Source of the DNA: DATFVA01 sp963774455
GTDB taxonomy: Bacteria > Bacteroidota > Ignavibacteria > Ignavibacteriales > Ignavibacteriaceae
Assembly: GCA_963774455.1 (NCBI GenBank)
Contig: CAVZFD010000005.1
Location: 1,364,001-1,428,000, forward strand
Length of the DNA: 64,000 nucleotides
Direction: 5' to 3'
Within the stretch, counting starts at the first letter, position 1. Each line of letters opens with the position of its first letter. The position numbers and the translations under genes are program-made. This document shows positions 62,421-64,000 of this stretch, piece by piece. The notes beneath the pieces are model-generated. The model saw nothing but the letters and a program-made list of their open reading frames with translations. It did no database searches and was not told the origin of the DNA.

Positions 62421-62922
62421 ATTCCTGTCTTAAAGTTAATTGTTATCCTGGAGTGGAAGTTTAACACTGGTCACTTTAAAAAGCAAAGTCCGGAAGATTA
62501 CCGGGTTTCCCCTATATTTAGCTCAGCAGGGAACTTTCGGCTATCAGAAGTATGATTTTTCTTGAAAATATTTGACTGGTATTTATGAAACTATAGTAAA
62601 AGACTCTTGGGCAGAGCTTTTCCAATTGTGGGTTTCTGCAAATTAAACAATTCTAGAATTCAGGCCATTTGGTAGGGGTATATTGCATAAACCCATTACC
62701 TTAAAACCCTGATGCCATCTCTCTGAATATGTCCTGAATACGTCCTGAATACGTCCTGAATACGTCTTGAATACGTCCTGAATAAGTTTTAAACGAAATT
62801 CTCCCGTGAAAATAATTCCTCTGAAAAACCGGAAATCACCAGGCCATTTTGATTAAGTTCCGATCTTCCTTTAAGTTTCTGAATCTAATTTCAATCATTT
62901 AAAAGAAACGGGATAGCAGTTT
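62421..62922. other. Divergent intergenic region of 502 bases with a tandem repeat
   Basis: Between the SDR (minus) and ABC transporter (plus) genes. No open frame with coding character, no RNA gene recognised. The only structure is the 11-bp tandem repeat at 62721-62785; both promoters must lie here but could not be picked out. Confidence 0.5.
62721..62785. repeat. 11-bp tandem repeat, five copies
   Basis: Unit GTCCTGAATAC at 62731, 62742, 62753, 62764 (one change, GTCTTGAATAC) and 62775 (last base A), preceded by a degenerate copy CTCTGAATAT at 62721. The unit is near one helical turn and is not a multiple of three, so it is non-coding. It ends 137 bases before the ABC gene start. Confidence 0.9.
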
Positions 62923-63873
62923 ATGTCCAGAGAAAACCCGGAGGATCTTCCTGTTGTAGAGGTAAAAGACGTTTATAAATCGTTTAAGACAGTCAAAGCC
63001 GTAAATGGTGTCAACCTAACTATTATGCAGGGACAGTTTACCGCACTGCTTGGACCGAACGGTGCAGGCAAAACTACTCTCGTTGAGATGATAGAAGGAA
63101 TTCAGAAACCCGACAGAGGCGATATTACCATTCTTGGAAAGAAGTGGGAAGGCAACCAGAATGAACTTCACAGGTCGATAGGACTTTCGCTACAGGAAAC
63201 ACGGTTTATTGACAAGCTTACGGTGGAAGAAACGATGAAATTATTTGCAGGTTTCTATCAGCTTGGAGATGAAAGAGTTAGTGAAATTATTTCCGAAATA
63301 AATCTCAATGATAAAAGGAAATCCTATACAGTGAATCTTTCAGGCGGCCAGCGCCAGAAACTCGCGCTCGGAATTGCCCTGCTGAATAACCCGAAACTGC
63401 TACTGCTGGATGAACCAACAACAGGACTCGATCCCAACGCAAGGCGTGAGATCTGGCATATTCTCCTTCAGCTTAAGGCAAAAGCACAGACCTCACTCAT
63501 ATTAACCACTCACTATATGGAGGAGGCTGAACAGCTCTGCGATTACATAATAATTATTGACAGCGGTAAAATCCTGCTTGAGGGAGCCCGTGAAGAACTG
63601 TTGAATTCCGATGATAAAAAAATAATTGAATTTACTCCCGAAGGCTCGGATATCGATATCAGGGAATTAATAAATGGTAATTCAAATTTTGAGATCAGCT
63701 GGGATGAGAATATCAGGAAAGGTATTATTACCATTGACGACTTCGAAACCGAACTGCCGGACTTCATCAATTATCTTAAGTCGAATAAAATCCAGCTGAA
63801 GAACTTCGAGAGCAGGAGAAAAACTCTTGATGATCTGTTTACAACACTAACCGGAAGGCACCTTGATGCGTAA
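62923..63873 (+). CDS. ABC transporter ATP-binding protein
   Basis: 316 residues. Walker A GPNGAGKTTL (~44), Q-loop SLQETRF, signature LSGGQRQKLALG (~139), Walker B LLLLDEPTTGLDP (~159) and switch His (LTTHYMEE, ~191). The C-terminal ~90 residues (after ~225) form the extra domain of the ABC-2/CcmA (DrrA) class of exporters. The stop overlaps the next gene's ATG by 8 bases. Function (drug, lipid or polysaccharide export) cannot be told. Confidence 0.9.
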   Translation: MSRENPEDLPVVEVKDVYKSFKTVKAVNGVNLTIMQGQFTALLGPNGAGKTTLVEMIEGIQKPDRGDITILGKKWEGNQNELHRSIGLSLQETRFIDKLTVEETMKLFAGFYQLGDERVSEIISEINLNDKRKSYTVNLSGGQRQKLALGIALLNNPKLLLLDEPTTGLDPNARREIWHILLQLKAKAQTSLILTTHYMEEAEQLCDYIIIIDSGKILLEGAREELLNSDDKKIIEFTPEGSDIDIRELINGNSNFEISWDENIRKGIITIDDFETELPDFINYLKSNKIQLKNFESRRKTLDDLFTTLTGRHLDA

Positions 63874-64000
63874 TGAGTCGCTGAACCAGTTCTTCATCCT
63901 TTTCTTGATGCATACTAAAACACTGATGCGTGAACCCGCAGTATTGTTCTGGGGAGTTGTGTTTCCCCTGCTCATGGCGTTAGGATTAGGTCTTGCATTC
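63866..64000 (+). CDS. ABC-2 type permease, N-terminal part (cut by window end)
   Basis: 45 codons visible from the ATG at 63866: MRNESLNQFFILFLMHTKTL, then MREPAVLFWGVVFPLLMALGL, giving an initial cytoplasmic helix and first membrane helix typical of ABC-2 permeases (PxxxF/L-W-x-x-x-FPL). It overlaps the ATP-binding gene by 8 bases, which fits a transporter pair. The stop is outside the window. Confidence 0.75.
   Translation, partial: MRNESLNQFFILFLMHTKTLMREPAVLFWGVVFPLLMALGLGLAF

Noticed and set aside
62721..62785. Short CRISPR-like array
   Set aside because: Copies are directly joined with no spacers, the unit is 11 bases, and no cas gene is present.

Overview
The window reads as ordinary chromosome from a free-living bacterium of the Bacteroidetes/Chlorobi (FCB) group, most likely an Ignavibacteria-type organism; this placement is inferred from gene content, not proven. 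Supporting signs are a type IX secretion (T9SS) C-terminal sorting domain on the first protein and a decayed second one near 4.8 kb, a DUF2851 and a DUF2911 protein, leucine dehydrogenase, methionine-type aminotransferase, a DUF151 nuclease fused to a UVR motif, multihaem cytochromes, and moderate-to-low GC. About 60 protein genes lie close together, mostly in long minus-strand operons, with two tRNA-Ser genes. I see no phage, insertion sequence, CRISPR array or rRNA.

Layout. 1-4.4 kb: a secreted N-acylglucosamine-2-epimerase-like protein with a T9SS tail (3' end cut by the window), a secreted M64 metallopeptidase, tRNA-Ser(CGA), a ZIP metal transporter and tRNA-Ser(GGA). 4.7-9.0 kb: a T9SS relic, then a minus-strand operon of a tetrahaem c554-like cytochrome, an outer-membrane barrel, a 14-haem cytochrome and a 7-haem lipoprotein, together 25 haem sites and probably an electron conduit across the envelope. 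9.3-15.3 kb: a MORN lipoprotein, YihY-family membrane protein, SET-domain protein, PepD, TypA/BipA and ClpS. 15.4-17.8 kb: EtfB-EtfA and a DUF151 nuclease on the plus strand.

17.8-32 kb: a long minus-strand block combining nucleotide synthesis (pyrG, purN, purH, dcd, pyrF) with cell shape and peptidoglycan elongation (mreB, mreC, mreD, PBP2, rodA), plus a TPR protein and DUF2851. 32-45.5 kb: type II NADH dehydrogenase, DUF2911, bactofilin, two SpoIIE/RsbU-type phosphatases, a BamA-like outer-membrane protein, a Sel1-repeat protein, an aminotransferase and a CDF metal exporter. 45.5-52.4 kb: UMF1-type MFS, NusB, leucine dehydrogenase, a DUF218 membrane protein, TonB, VanZ and the NAD(P)HX repair enzyme.

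52.5-60.1 kb: the membrane-arm half of complex I (nuoJ, K, L, M, N), with an NhaD/ArsB-superfamily antiporter and an unrecognised 121-residue protein between nuoM and nuoN; nuoM carries a one-base frameshift. 60.2-64 kb: asnS, an SDR oxidoreductase, a 500-base gap with an 11-bp tandem repeat, and an ABC transporter whose permease runs off the window.

The energy genes fit together as a branched respiratory chain: ETF, type II NADH dehydrogenase and complex I feed electrons in, and the cytochrome-barrel operon offers a possible route to an extracellular or periplasmic acceptor. The most interesting items are that conduit, the antiporter inside the complex I operon, the nuoM frameshift, and a three-part fusion in the larger SpoIIE phosphatase.
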